Part shown: positions 25,301-38,876 of the stretch, in pieces
Numbering within the stretch: position 1 is the stretch's first letter
How the letters are laid out: every line of letters begins with the position of its first letter
NCBI RefSeq assembly: GCF_954871325.1
Contig: NC_088778.1
Location: 10,611,882 to 10,675,881, forward strand
DNA length: 64,000 nt
Direction of reading: 5' to 3'
Source of the DNA: Gordionus sp. m RMFG-2023
Taxonomy: Eukaryota > Nematomorpha > Gordioida > Chordodea > Parachordodidae
Made by a program: the position numbers and the translations under genes
Notes under the pieces: model-generated
Database searches by the model: none
Seen by the model: the letters and a program-made list of their open reading frames with translations, nothing else
What the model was told of the DNA's origin: nothing

Positions 25301-28300
25301 AACCGCTTTGATGGTATTTATAACAGTTCTTTCAAAATGGTTTGGTTATGGTTTCAGAGAATTATAATGTTAATTTCGGTTTCTTGGTTTGGTTCAACAC
25401 CCTGATTGTGATATTCAATCAGATTGATGAGTAAGAAGGAAATATAGCAGTAATGCCTTGCAAGATTCGAGTTCAAGGTAATAAATATGGAAAGAAAAAT
25501 TAAAGTTAAAAATAAAATTCTTTATTAATAAATTTTCTTAAAAAAATTCTAAAAAATAAAAAATTTCCTTGGAGTTATTCATTTTTCATCACATTTTCTA
25601 AGATTTCCCTTGCTTTAGTTTTTACTTCCATTCCATGCCTTACTAGTAAAATTCTTACTATAATAAAACTTAATTTTTTGTTATTAAAATATTGAGACAA
25701 AAAATACAATATCTATAAGGTAAAATAAAATCAAAATGAAATGAAATATTTAATTTAAATTTCAGTGAGCAAAGCAATTTCCAATCGTTGTGATAGTTCT
25801 GGCAATACCAAATTTTCTTTACCTTTGTTTGATGAGTTCTTTTAGATTAAGAATTATATTATTAAAATGATCAATGTCTAATTGGAATTTCAATTTATAA
25901 TGTCATTAATACTTTACTCAGTTTTATTATCTTCTTAATAGGCTTATTAAATAATTAGTTTGATAGTATATTGACTTTGTTGTGGCTATTATAAATTTAG
26001 TTTAAATAGTTTATGAATACCAACCTATACCAGAACACCCTCCACTCTGCCCCCTTTTTCTCCCTTTAAATCCGAGGCCTCTTTTTGTTTGTAAGGGTTC
26101 ACAGTTCCTATTTAATAAGAAAATTGTTGTTATCATAGAATCACTAATTTTTTTCTCTACTCACATTATTGATAAATCTGTTATTATAATAAAATTTTCA
26201 TATTGGAGATATTGATTGTTAAAATTAAACAAGTTGAACTATATAGTATTTTTTTTCCAATGTTTGCTTAATTATACAACGAATTGTCTCCCAATTCTGA
26301 CCCATCTTCCTATTTTTTTTCCAAAATTACTTTTCCCATATAATAATGTATTATTGTTGTCTTGTAAAATTATATTTAGAAATCAAAACTAATTTAAATA
26401 TTTTATTAAAGTCTTGAGGGATTTCCATTTTATTATTTTTGCGTGATTTTTTTTCCTATTATTATAAATATTCTTGTGAAAAGAAAAAAAATTGCGACAT
26501 ACTACTTTGGTATAAAATTATGAACTTAGTAATGGATAATGATTTCCAAATAAAATACAATTATTACATTGAAATTAGTTTTTTTTAAAATGGAAACGAT
26601 CCTCACTAACCAAAGCAACATATTTTGGAAATTTCATTGATCAGATCACACAAATACTATCAATGTTTATGTATATAAAACAATCCTAATATAAATCTGA
26701 AGCGCAAAATGGTATATTTCTTCATCGACCACAGCTATGTGAGTAGCAATCAGGCAAATTTATTGTTATTGAAAAAGATATCGCGCTAACAATGAATACA
26801 GCCTTATACCAACGTCTGCCTAGCAGAAAATTTGTTGAAGGCGAACAATCTGCAAAACCTACCCCAATCTCCTAATTTTTTTTAGCATCTTTATGCCGTG
26901 ATATTCTTACAGCTATAATCCTATAAACGAATTAAATATTTGCAATATTCGTATTGGATTATTTTTAAATCGAATATTTATTTATTTATATTCGTACGAA
27001 TAATAAAAACCTTCAATCTAATTTGGCGAATATTCGATTCAAAAATCAAATTCTTTAAAATATTTTCAAAAAGGAAAAAAAAGAGTTAGAAAAAATCTTA
27101 AAAACATTTTTGAATGAATCTTAGTTTTTTTTAAAAAAAATTTGTGATTTGATCTTGAAAGATTTCTTATGCATGAAAATTATAAAAGTCATACTTATAA
27201 AAGATTTTTCACTTAACATATTTGGAATTTTAGATATAATTTGATCAAAAATCTTTCTTCTTTAAAAAATATTCAAAGATTTTTTGCTCAAAGATTTTTT
27301 TTTTTCAAACTCTAGAAAAATTAGAGGATTAAAATTTAAAAAGGGATTTATAAATTTAAAGAGTGATTTATAGATGTAGAAATAATGTAATAAAATATTC
27401 ATAAGGAATATGGTAAATACTTAAATAATATGAAATGATTATGAATAACTTTTAATATTTACGAATAGGAATATTTAAGAATAATGTCGAATTATATATG
27501 ATAAATTTTGAAAAATAAATCAATTTAAACGAATAATAGGTATAAAATTATTAGACGAATAATATATTTTGCCTATTCGTATTCGATTTGAATTTATGAA
27601 TCGAATCGAATAATTTGTTTTAGGTATACTTACAGCCATTATCATTAATGTTAATTTTTATATAAGAATTATTAATATATTTTCAACATGATCAAAATTA
27701 ACTGGTTATTACTAACCACTAACCGTAAGTTGCTATCATAGGCGTATCCAGAATTTTTATAAGGAAGGATAACTATTAAGTTCAGTAAAAAAAATTAAAC
27801 AGTTCCATAGCCCCTCATTCAAAGATTTGGCCAATGTATCCTTATGAGATGAATACTGAATAGCATATCATTTTATAAGGTATTCAAATAGCCTGATGGA
27901 TCATATAAACATTAATTCATATGTTCGAATTCGCTTTGAAACTATTTTAAAATTATTTAGAATGACAAAATTATATTTAAAAACACTGAGTAATCTAAAA
28001 GTAAAGTCAAATTTTAAAAACCCTGGTATGGCATATGAATGGAACTCGTACCATATTAAAAAATAATAAAATCAGACCAGATTAAAAAAATAATAAAATC
28101 GGACCAGGCAAAAAGTTAAAAATTGCAGGGCGGGATAATTCTTTCAAATCCGAGCCGTGTCTGATCTGAATATTGATATACCTAAGACTGCATCTGCGTC
28201 TCCGTTATTTTATTAAAGTTTAGGTCAATATTTTGCTAGACACTTTCGCTAACATCTGATCTGAGTGATAATATTGTTTTTTTATCAAAAAAAAGCTAAT

Positions 28301-30000
28301 AATTTAAAAATTAAAAACTTCTCTAGGGATAGATTAGATATAAATTTGTCTTATTTTTTTTTAAATTTTACTCAATTTCCAATTATTTTAAGAAAAATAT
28401 TAAATTGATTTTTCTCATTTCAAGATTTCCGAACAAATTTTTATTTTTTATTGGAGGAATAATTTTATTTTTGGTTTTATTTCTGTAAGATTTTTTTTAA
28501 TCCCTTAGTAAACTAAAAATCCATCGATTGAATGATGAATTTGAACGTTATATGTATTTTTTCAATTAATTTAATTAATTGAAAAAAAACTTATGTAAAA
28601 ACATTTAGTTAATTGTTTTTTTAATTAAAAAAATCACGACTTATATTTTAACCTATAATCATAGTAGTGGAGTCATTAATTCTTTTAAATTAAAAATTAG
28701 CCCCAAGAAATTCAATAATAAATTATAAAAAATGTCTAGCCAAAGTTTCCAAGGGGATTGAATGCCTATGTGCTTTCAACCTCCTAAAAACGACATTTAC
28801 TATAAAATTAAGCATTTAAAGCGAGTGCAGATATTTATAGAATTATCCCAAAATTATTTATGTTTTGAGTTTTTAATAAAGAATTTTACAACAGGGGCCA
28901 AGATCTGATACTGGCTAGAGGTTTTCTCCAAAAGCACGATGCAAAATTTCACAATTTTTTTTAAAATTATTCTCAACATCTGCTCAATTATATGTAGATG
29001 GGAGTAACATCTCGCTTAAAATAATTTTTCCGTAGGGGCTACTTACCAACATTAGTTTTATGTAACAACAATCCTATTTTTTTTATTTAAAAAAAAGAGT
29101 GGTAACATGAATTTTTATTTACGTCCAACCGTAATTATGACCACTTTATAAGGCATAGATAAACTTTATTAGAATTTATGAATTTTATGCCATTTTTTAT
29201 ACGGCTCTTTAATTTATTCTAGTGATTTAAAATAAATAATGGATTTTTATTTTAAAAAAGACACAGCACTGGAGTCTAAAGTCTCAGATAAAAAATATAG
29301 ATTCCAAATTTCAAAGGTTCCTCGAATAAAAATGATAATTCCAGTTTTTTTAAAATATTCATTAGGGTTGATAAATCACTTAATTTTAGCCAACTTCACA
29401 AGGGCTTAGCCATGTTTCTATCCTAAAAAAAATCGCCTCAATCTTCATTTATGCTCAACTTCGAGATTTAAGTCATTTTTTAGGGTAAAAACTTGACTAA
29501 GCACTATTGGAGTTGGTCAAAATTAGGTGATTAAAATAAAATAATACTACCTACTTCCAATAAAATTACGCACAACACTTATTAAATAAAAATGGAGGGG
29601 GGGAAGGTGGAGGGGGGGGGGGGGTTGTATCATGAAATTAAAAAAATGTTAATAAAATAGAAGTAATTTCTATTGGTAAGGTAGAATATATTTTTGGGGA
29701 AGAAGTTATGTATATTTTTTAAAAGGTTTATATATTTTAACGGAAAATTTGTTAACTTTTTATTTCAACCGATATCATTATTTATTGAAGGAGTAAAAAG
29801 AACTTTTATAAAAAATGTTAAACCGGTTTCAGCTAAAATATAATAGATTACATATTTACCATATCTGCGTTGTTATTTATAATTATTAAATGATCAAAAT
29901 ATTTGTTTAATATCCATAAGAATTATGTATTAATTTTTCACTATGACTTAAATTGATCCAATCTTTTAACTGCTTCATATAGTATTAGAGCATTAAAGGT
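19385..30000. other. gene-poor AT-rich region with poly-G/C tracts and repeat debris
   Basis: I find no supportable host gene. Poly-G or poly-C tracts of 10-18 bp lie near 21777, 22070, 22932 and 24321. Near 22070-22096 the C-run abuts CAGCATCCTGGATACAC, a transposon-terminus-like motif. The stretch 24712-24860 resembles the TAGTGTTG MITE interior. The stretch 26905-27645 is described separately. The remainder is unremarkable AT-rich sequence. Confidence 0.5.
26905..27645. repeat. ATTCG-rich inverted-repeat element
   Basis: Both ends carry ATTCGTA/TACGAAT and TCGAATATT-type motifs in inverted arrangement. The outer matches are CTTACAGCTATAATCC on the left and TATACTTACAGCC on the right. No coding sequence is present. 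It looks like an old non-autonomous DNA element, but I could not define exact ends or a target duplication. Confidence 0.35.
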
Positions 30001-30014
30001 TCGGGTCCCTTATT

Positions 30015-31349
30015 TTGGTGCTCGTTCTAACATTGTTAATACAGTTTAATTCATTTCTTAATTATTTTCTGCTTCACTCTTATTTAAATTTATGTATTTT
30101 ATCATTCTCAGAAATAGAAAAAAATTCTTCACCTGGTGTACTGTTTGCAGGTATAAAAAGAATCCTAGCTAAATTAGCAAACCTAAGAAGTTCTAGTCGC
30201 TTTTTTTCCAAATAGTACATCCTCTTCTGGTATACTATGTTGTCTGCGCAAAATATGGCATTTGCTCTATGTTGCTAATGTTGTTATTAACTGGATGTTT
30301 GCCCATTATTTTCAACTTGAATCTCGTTGTGCATTTCTATCATGCTCTAAAAGTTTTAAATGTCTAATTGAAAATTGCAATGATGTCGTAAAATTCAAAT
30401 TTATATATTCTGAATTTTAAGATTTTGAAATCTAAGATTAAGTAATATCGCTAATATCTAATGTTTAAAATATAATTTATTCACTAAAATATATAATAAA
30501 TTACTATAAGTTCTGTGATTGGAAACATGGTCAAGCTTTTATTGCAAATTTTCTTTTAGGCAAATGATATCTGAGCAATCAAGTTTATTTATTAATATAT
30601 GCGTTTCTATTTCACTGCGAGATAAATTCTAAATTTATTTTTGATCCCTTTTGGGAGGGAAGAAATTTCATCGACTCTCTGAATGGATTTAATAATGTGT
30701 AAAGTTCGTTAATTATATTCATTCGTTATTAAAAAGTTTTAAGGATTGTTTTCCTATTTTATGTAGAACATTTATAGGAATCTTGACCACTACGGATAAT
30801 TTCTAGGATATGCTGTGCCAGCAGGAAGGACAATTTCATTTTTAAGTTTTTTGCAATAATTAAATCTGTTGGTGCAATGCAATTTATATTATCAGCCTCA
30901 CCAGAGATATCAAAATGTTCTAGAAGATATGGATCAGAATAATCAATTTACAAAATATGGCCTGTCTCATAAATTGATTGCAGGTATTTACAATGTTCAT
31001 ACACAATTTCACATTCGAAATCGGCTACTCGATATCTGAGGGCTGAAATGATTATTCTAATTTTTTTAATCAGAATATTAATTCTGACAACTTTTTTTAT
31101 GCCATCAATAATTAAAGTCAATGCCCGCCCTAAGCATAAATGATGCTCATAATCCCCCAATCTGACGCTTCTTTTGACATTGGCCTTAGCTCACCAGTTA
31201 CCATCTGTATTGGTTCTGTTTTTAAATGGTATAACTTTTTTATACAATCGATCTCAGATAATATGGTTTCACCATCACCAGTATGCTTCTGCATAACGAT
31301 TCTAGTTGTCAGGATAAAATATTTTAAATCAAAATTTTTATTTAAATGA
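30015..31349 (-). pseudogene. second hAT-family transposase remnant
   Basis: Two minus-strand blocks are recognisable. The first, 31160-30948, reads HHLCLGRALTLIIDGIKK and then IRIIISALRYRV, like the RNase H-fold region of BED/hAT transposases. The second, 30215-30015, reads NLARILFIPANSTPGEEFFS, matching the C-terminal dimerisation motif (LA..YL.IPATSVPSER.FS). The frames are interrupted between them. It is a different lineage from the element at 17188-19376. I could not find its inverted repeats. Confidence 0.6.
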
Positions 31350-31442
31350 CGTTAACTAAAGGTGATATAATTTCGACGCTTGAAATGATCTGTTCATAAA
31401 TAAAAAGTGATGGAACATAATTTTGCTCCAGAATATATCAGA

Positions 31443-31676
31443 TTTAAAACATGAATAAACATTATCTAGTGCACCCTGACTAATGGTTGTACTATTAAGC
31501 AATTCTGACGAAGAATCATATTTCTATTTTTTTAGACAATTTATTTTTTAATAATCATTTTAAAACATGCATAAAAATTATCTAGAGCACACTGACTAAT
31601 GGTTGTACTATTAGGCAATTCTGACGAAGAATCATATTTCTATTTTTTTAGACAATTTATTTTTTAATAATCATTT
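31443..31676. repeat. 116-bp tandem duplication
   Basis: Two copies of a unit of about 116 bp (TTTAAAACATG...AATCAT) lie head to tail. They differ at only a few positions; GACTAATGG recurs at 31478 and 31594. The duplication appears recent and non-coding. Confidence 0.8.
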
Positions 31677-31977
31677 TATTTAAATTTAAAACCTTAGAAA
31701 ACCAGTTATTCCTTAATTGTTTATAGAATAAAATGGCATTAAATCTATGCATCATATTAAAATATAATTTAGCACTATTAGATTTTATATTTATTTTATA
31801 CATCAAAGTTATTTACAAAACATCAAAATAATTACAGCTGAAATAATAAAGTTTTACATAATTAATTTATTTATAAATCAGTTATATATTAAGTTTATAC
31901 ATTAAAAAGATACTTAAAAAAGCATCAATTAGAGCTGGCAATAGGGTGGTTTAAAAAGTGTAAGTCCATAAAAAAAA

Positions 31978-32234
31978 ATTAAAATGTATTAATGTTTGTT
32001 TAATCTTGAAATATGATATATGAATATGAATGAATGTAAATGATATATTCTATTTTATTATATGCCAATAGAATAAAATTCGTATTTTAATTTTATTAAT
32101 GTTAATATTCAAATTAAAATGTATTAATGTTTATGTAATTTTGAAATATAATGAATGTAAATGATATACTCTATTTTATTATATGCCAATAGAATTTAAT
32201 TCGTATTTTAATTTTATTAATGGTAATATTCGAT
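31978..32234. repeat. imperfect tandem duplication of about 120-135 bp
   Basis: AAATTAAAATGTATTAATGTTT begins both copies and ATATGCCAATAGAAT is present in each. The first copy has a short insertion. The sequence is AT-rich and non-coding. Confidence 0.75.
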
Positions 32235-32267
32235 ATAAATATAATTAAATAGCATTCTAAATATAAT

Positions 32268-32400
32268 GTGCACCGCGCCAGGGCCACAAAAAAACGGCAG
32301 CGAGCCTGGCCATGTCCGTCTTAATCGGCGGCTTTTCCGACGTGGATAAAATTCTCAGCGTGTGCCGGCGGCGCACAGATCTACTATGCTACAACAAGAC
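32268..32400. other. GC-rich island of unknown nature
   Basis: About 130 bp of roughly 60% GC sits in DNA that is otherwise about 75% AT. Its ends are partly complementary (TGTGCACCGCGCC against GGCGGCGCACAG), so it could fold back. One plus-strand frame is open across it and beyond (KTAASLAMSVLIGGFSDVDK...). I recognise neither an RNA nor a protein family. It could be a structured RNA gene, a foreign insert or a decayed exon. Confidence 0.4.
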
Positions 32401-32651
32401 ACAATCTAAGATTGCAAAATTTATCATCAATGTTGACCAATCATATCCTTGTGCCTTAAAAAGGTAACTTTGATGACATTACGATTTTTCCCTAAACTGA
32501 AAATTTTCAACACATAATCCAATATCTGTAAATCTCAAACGAATGCGTAAATAGAAGAGAATGCGAATATCGTATAAAATTGTTGAACAGGCAGGCAGAG
32601 TAAATAAATTTAACGAATGTTATGCATAACCTATTTTAACAAACCTGGATT

Positions 32652-32892
32652 TAAAAAATCTTGCATATTGGGCTACATTAAAAAATTTTTTTACATCCCC
32701 ATGCAAATCGCTTTTGCTCTTCCTGTACACGGCATTAACTTTTACTAAGAAGGGAATTATAATGGTCTTTTCAAAATCAAGTCAAGAGTATAAACTTTAC
32801 GCGCAACTTTACCCTTTGCAAATAATCTGACAGAAACTCTCTCAGAAGATAAAAGATTTTTTTTAATGTAGCCCAATATGCAAATTTTTTAA
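32652..32892. mobile_element. MITE with inverted ends of about 33 bp
   Basis: The left arm TTAAAAAATCTTGCATATTGGGCTACATTAAAAAA is mirrored by the right arm TTTTTTTAATGTAGCCCAATATGCAAATTTTTTAA. About 170 bp lies between them. There is no coding potential. The superfamily is unclear; TTAA occurs at both outer ends. Confidence 0.65.
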
Positions 32893-33179
32893 TATCTTCA
32901 GCTGTCAGTAAGCGATATATCTTGTCATGAAAAAGATCCAGTAAACCACGCAATCGTCTTACTGTGTTTACTATGCCTTACATTGATCTGGCAGGCCTAA
33001 AACTTCCCAGTAATTTTAGTTGTTTATATCTAACTTCTCTCTTTTTTTGAATACCCCGTACCTATTATAAATATTATGAATATTTTATTATAAAATGCTT
33101 AAGTCACATCAACAATCAGCTGAAGTTCATCATAGGCTTATATGGAAAGCAGAAAATTAAAGGTTTACAACCGTTTAGC

Positions 33180-33285
33180 AGTTCATTCTAGTTAGCTCCG
33201 GGTCCCTGAAAAACATACGTATTATAATATCATAATCTGTATTATCAGTGTCCTCTATTCTCTTCTGAGCTCATGATGCTAAAAC
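33180..33285 (-). pseudogene. coding-like fragment of unknown origin
   Basis: A minus-strand frame reads KRIEDTDNTDYDIIIRMFFR and continues about ten residues to a stop. Between 33010 and 32880 another minus-strand frame reads TVRRLRGLLDLFHDKIYRLL with further helical sequence. Residue choice looks protein-like rather than random AT-rich translation. I cannot name the family; a decayed transposon or gene fragment is most likely. Confidence 0.3.
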
Positions 33286-36200
33286 ATTTTAAGCTGTTTA
33301 TACTTTCCTGCTTATTTAGATTTACATATAATCCTTTCCACTGTGCATCAATTGGTTTAGGTATTATATAAAATTAATAAATTCGGGAAGCCATTATAAA
33401 ATATACAAAATAATTATTAATGGAGGGGTGGGGGATATAAATGTGCATTCTAAAAGCAGGGGACAACCTAAATGATCAGCATAATATTCATATCTCGACA
33501 CCCATACGATTCTTATGAAATTATCACATCATAACTAATCAAAAAATATAAGAAACCTTTTTTTATTCCTATAAAAATAACCAATAAATAAAGGTACAAA
33601 TTAATTACAACCACTAAATAAATCAAGAGATGAAAGGGGGCAATCATTTTAACCTTACTTATGCATTTTCATTTTAAAAAAAATTAAAATTGGGGTTCAT
33701 AATGTTTTTTAAATAATAACAACTAAAAACAAAAAAAACAAAATTATGAATAAATTAATCTATTGGGTGTGGTTTTATAAATATGAGTATTTTTTTATCC
33801 TTACATTACAATGTTAATGTTGAATAAATTTTTTGATATCGATTTAATCCAAAATTTATTATTTTTTAGGGGGCACCAAGTTAGACTTTGTAATTTAAAA
33901 TTTTTAATATTAAAAAAATAACTTGGACAATTTGAGCTCTGATCTTGAATACGTTGGGGGGGGGGGGTTAATTTGTGATTCAATTCAAGCTAAACTCTTT
34001 AGAAATGATCTTAATAAGAATAAGTTTTATTTTCACTATTAGAAAATAAGACCTGATTTATATAAGGTTTTGAACTTACAATTAGTTAACTTACGCACTA
34101 AGGTTAATATTAAATATAATTTTAATTTAATTGGTCAACTAATAACGTAATCAAGTTATGTTAATATAAATTTATATGGCAAGAATGATAGGGTTGGCAT
34201 TGATAAAAACAATTTAAGCATTATGATGAATGACCATGTGGCAATAAAATCAAATTCCAAAGCCAGACATTAACTATCATCTAATGAATAATGAAATAAT
34301 ATAAATTCAATTTTTTTGTTGTTAACAATAATTAATCATTTGGTTGCTTGAAAATTAAAATAAATTTTCCCCTCCTCCTTTTTTTATTCTGAAATATTTT
34401 CATAATATATTCAGAATTTCTATAAATTATATTTGAAATATATTTAAAAAAAATAAACTTTTATATTCAATTTATAAAATAAAGTCTATAGTCTATTCTA
34501 TCTAATAATTAAATTATAAAAAAAAACCCTCAACTACCAACAGACTTTAATTTTTAATATGTATAATTATATTATTTTTGGGCGGAATAGAAATATGTAA
34601 ACATGGTTATTTTTTTACAGTATGATAGATTGCATTAGAATGAGGATTGAAAACTGGAGGATAAATTTATTTACAAGTAAAACTCGAAATCCGAGTTATT
34701 CTGATGGACAAAATTTTAAAGAAATCGGACAGGCTTAAAAAAATTTATTTAGTACAAATAATTTGACATTCTTGAGCCCTTTTATAATTTAAATAAATTT
34801 CTTCTTAGTCCGAAATAAATTTTTTAGTTAGTTTTTAGGCAAACTGTCTAATTTGAGTAGAAATTTAATGACCCTCCCCTATCATATGGCCAAATTAAAG
34901 AGTCATTTTTTTTAAAAAATTAATGAAATAGATCTTAACTAATTATTTATTAAATATCAACATTTGTACTTTTTATATTTTAATTTTATATCTTACATTT
35001 TCTTTTCACAAAAATTAGGTTTTTTTTCTGTTCAAAAAAAAATTATTCGCCTTTTTTTAAAAAAAATAAAAAATGATATTATTTTTATTTTATTGTTATT
35101 TTTTGTTAATAAAAAAAACACAAATAAAATATTTGGCCGTTTTTGATTTCATACATTCATTTTTATAAAATTATCGTCACATTTTTGTATTTTATTTTTG
35201 CCATTTATAAAAAAAATAAAAATTTACAAGATTTGCTTAAACCTTCTTTATATAAAATATTAAGAGTTAAAAAAATAATTATTATGAATAAAAAAAACAA
35301 TATTAAATTGTTTTGAATGTAAGATTTATCCCGTTAACTTGACTATATCCATTTTAAATGATCAATGTAATAAATCATAAATGAGCTCTTTTATAATTTA
35401 TTACCCTTTCTTTTCTATTGGGGCTTATTTTATTGTAAAGTAAACACAATTTTCTATTCTACCCAAGGTAAAAATATTTTTATATAAATTATAATTTAAA
35501 AAAATGAAATAAAAATTTAATTAGTTTTTTTAAAAAAAAATACATTTATTTGATTTTAGGATTTGTAAATGATTTTTAATTAGTTTTATAAATTAAAAAA
35601 TAAGCTTTTTAGTGAATTTGTACTGAAATTTTCCATCTATGAAAATTTATTTACCTCATTTTTAAAACGATATTTTTAATAATTAGAGTCAAGTTTCTGA
35701 TTTATGGCGAATACTCTAAAAAAACAGATTATTTCTATTTCAATCGATAAAATAAACATTTAATATAAAAATTTTCACATTATTCGACTTATTTCTAAGA
35801 GCTTAAATTTATTCCAGACAATTTCTTAAGCTCGGCTCCTACGCCTAAAATGGTAAAAATATTTAATGTTCTGAGATAAAACAACCTTTTTTTTACCCTA
35901 ATTTGGATTTTTTTTACTTAATATTAATTAGCACCATTAAAAAAACAATAATTTTAATATGACCTCGTTAAACGTGATTTGATCAAGCGGTGCGGTATTT
36001 AACGCTATCGAAATCACAGCTGATTTGAGATAATAATTTTTGAAATATACGTAGCAAAATGTGTTTTTTATTAAATTTTATAGCATCGTTTTACTGCATA
36101 TTTATAAATTATGCCTATTGGCTTCATTTTGTAAATAACGTACCGTTAAATCCCTCACTGCTTTACGGTTACTATAAATGAGGCGTAAATCTCAATTGGC

Positions 36201-38066
36201 CAAAATAATTCACTTATATTATTTTTTTTAATAAGATATAAAAAAATGGTGACGAGACAAGATTATGAAATATTTATTAAAAAACACCAAAACCAAAAAA
36301 AAATTAAAATAAGATTTTATTTAGCATAAATCAAGATGATTGTTTTTCTTCTTTTCCATATTATGATAAAATGAATTAAAGATAGAATATAAATGACCTT
36401 TGCCAAATAATGAATTTATTATTATATAATAAATGTTTTTTTAAAAAATGGACATGATAATTAGTAATTTAATTACTTTTCTTTTATGAATTAATATTAA
36501 TAGAGGAAAAATAATATATAAAAAATATTTGTATGCAATTTATAAAGTACAACGTGATTGTGGGATAATATCATAATTAGTGGGAAGGGAGAGATGTATA
36601 AGATCCTGGATTTACCTATAGCACTACTGGAAAAACTAGAATCAAAACCATATCATAAGGAGCAATCAAGAGGGTTACTGGTAGCGATGAAGTTTCTACT
36701 TGAAATAAGGCAGTGCAATAAAAGAACATAGTCAGATAAGAGTAACCTAGACTTAAACCTAATATTGAGGAACATATACCGTAGGGGGTGTGAATTCTGG
36801 ATCGCTTTTTTACCTTAGATTTTAAGGAGTGTATTAAGCAATGTTGATTTTTTGAAGAACAGATTTATGATCAAATTTTACCTAAAAATGCCAAAATCTG
36901 TAATTTTCAGGTAAAAAAATCTTTTCAAGATGCAAAAATATTTTTAAACATTAACCGCTTAAAAATGATTGATAAAAGAATATTATTTGTAATCAATCAA
37001 TGAACTATTTCTCTTTTTAATACGAAGATTATTCAATTAAAATTTAACAATTTCAAAATGAAAAAAAAATAACAGTAAAAAATAAAGATATTTATAATGC
37101 GTTGTATTTTGTTTTTTTTCTAAGACATTAACCTTTTATTATAAATTTTAAATGCAAAATCCAGTTTACTACTTATTATAATAGGTTAATTAATCTTTTT
37201 TTCAGTCATCATATTTGTGTTTTTTAATGATAGATTTATCGAAATCAATCGTTATTCTCATAAAGAAAAAAAATTTATCGAAAACAAATTTGCGATAAGG
37301 GGAAATTCCCCTTTCCTTTTGGTTACGCCCCTTGTTACTAAAATATAATGGTTAAGTCACCCTTACCTCAAAATAAGATTAACTGTTACGTTACCATTAT
37401 TTAGATCATGTAACTGTTACAATATTTTAATTGTTCCCTTTTTACTCAGCTATAGTGTTAAATTTTTATCGAGTGAAAAATACGCAGATTATAATATTTC
37501 ATCTTTAGTTTTCACCTTTTCTGGTGGTCAGCTCCTTCAATATCTATCCGCTTTATGTTATTCATGCTATCTCTTTTATCTAATTTATACTTCTTCATAT
37601 TGGTTCTAACTTTATGGCCCCATTGAAGTTTTGTTGGTGTTATACAAGAAAAAAAAAGGATAGATTATCACATTAATTATATTTATTATTTTAATAATTT
37701 TATGGATCCTAAAGTAGACTTTGTGTTTTGCATTATAATTTATAATTATGAAAAAAAGGTCAGCGTCCGGCTGTAGATCAACATATGGGAACACGTCTGG
37801 CCCATTTTTAAATAAATATAATAAATGAGGGTCTTAAGTTATTTTTTGTCAAATATTAGTATTTCAAATTTTCTAAAAAACTACTTATACTAATTATTAA
37901 AAAAAATTGAGAATAATAAATTCCTTATATTTTTGTAAAATGTATAATTTCATAAAAAGCAAGTGTAAAAAATTTTAAAACGTGAAGTTAAATAAATATA
38001 AAAACGTCAATTAGGCTGGTTCGCTGGTTTTTTGAAAAGGTCTGAAATTGCTAAATGGGTTATAAT

Positions 38067-38289
38067 TAGTGTTGTTAAACGGCTCGTTTTGAGCCGATTT
38101 TTAAAAACGGCTAACTCACTATTTCATCCAGAATAATTTAACTCAAGCCTGAAGATTTTGTTTGTAGAAGGAACAAAGGTTTGGACATCTATTAGCGAAA
38201 TCTCAAGGCTTAGGCTATATTTTTCAGGCTACAATATTGAGTTAGCCGTTTTTAAAAATCGGCTCAAAATGAGCCGTTTAACAACACTA
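38067..38289. mobile_element. hAT-type MITE, 223 bp, TAGTGTTG ends
   Basis: Near-palindromic termini of about 50 bp (TAGTGTTGTTAAACGGCTCG and its complement) enclose a short non-coding core. The 8-bp target duplication GTTATAAT is perfect at 38059-38066 and 38290-38297. The length equals that of the copy inside the LINE at 56064-56286, showing a coherent family. Confidence 0.85.
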
Positions 38290-38876
38290 GTTATAATATA
38301 ATTAAAGAGTCTAAAGAATTTCCTTTAAGAAAAAGAAATCCGGTGGAAAAATATTATCGGCCAGGAACTTTCAAAAGGTAATAAATTTATGTCCGATATA
38401 AAAAAATAAAAACATTAATGATGAACTATTTATTAGAAAGTGGATAAAAAGCAAAGAATTTTAATACTTCTATAAATTATATCAACTATTTGTCAAATAT
38501 ACACTATTGCATACGTGATAATGCATTCGCTATAATATATTCACGATAATGAATTAGCGATATTGCAACGTGATTATCGATTTGATACAAAGTCTCATTA
38601 CACATCTCTGATTTTTTAAAAAAATTGCGGATATTTTTAATAATGGCAGATATGATGATTTTTTTGATTTAAATCTAATTTTCTGATAAAAGAGAAATAA
38701 TTTCAAAATATATGCCCTGGAGGAATAATTCCATATAAAAAGTTACTAATTAAACACACATTAATTATTGTTAAACAATATTGATTTGACTAAAATGTAT
38801 TTTATCATAAATAATTATCAATGTTTAATATTTACTTGTCTATTCATATAAATTTTAATACTTTTATATAATTTAT

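Noticed and set aside
31443-32234. Possible CRISPR-like or satellite array
   Set aside because: Only two copies of each of two unrelated units, with no spacers; simple tandem duplications explain them.
34964-35146. 60-codon hydrophobic frame rich in Phe, Lys and Ile
   Set aside because: It is a chance translation of T- and A-rich sequence without splice signals or similarity.
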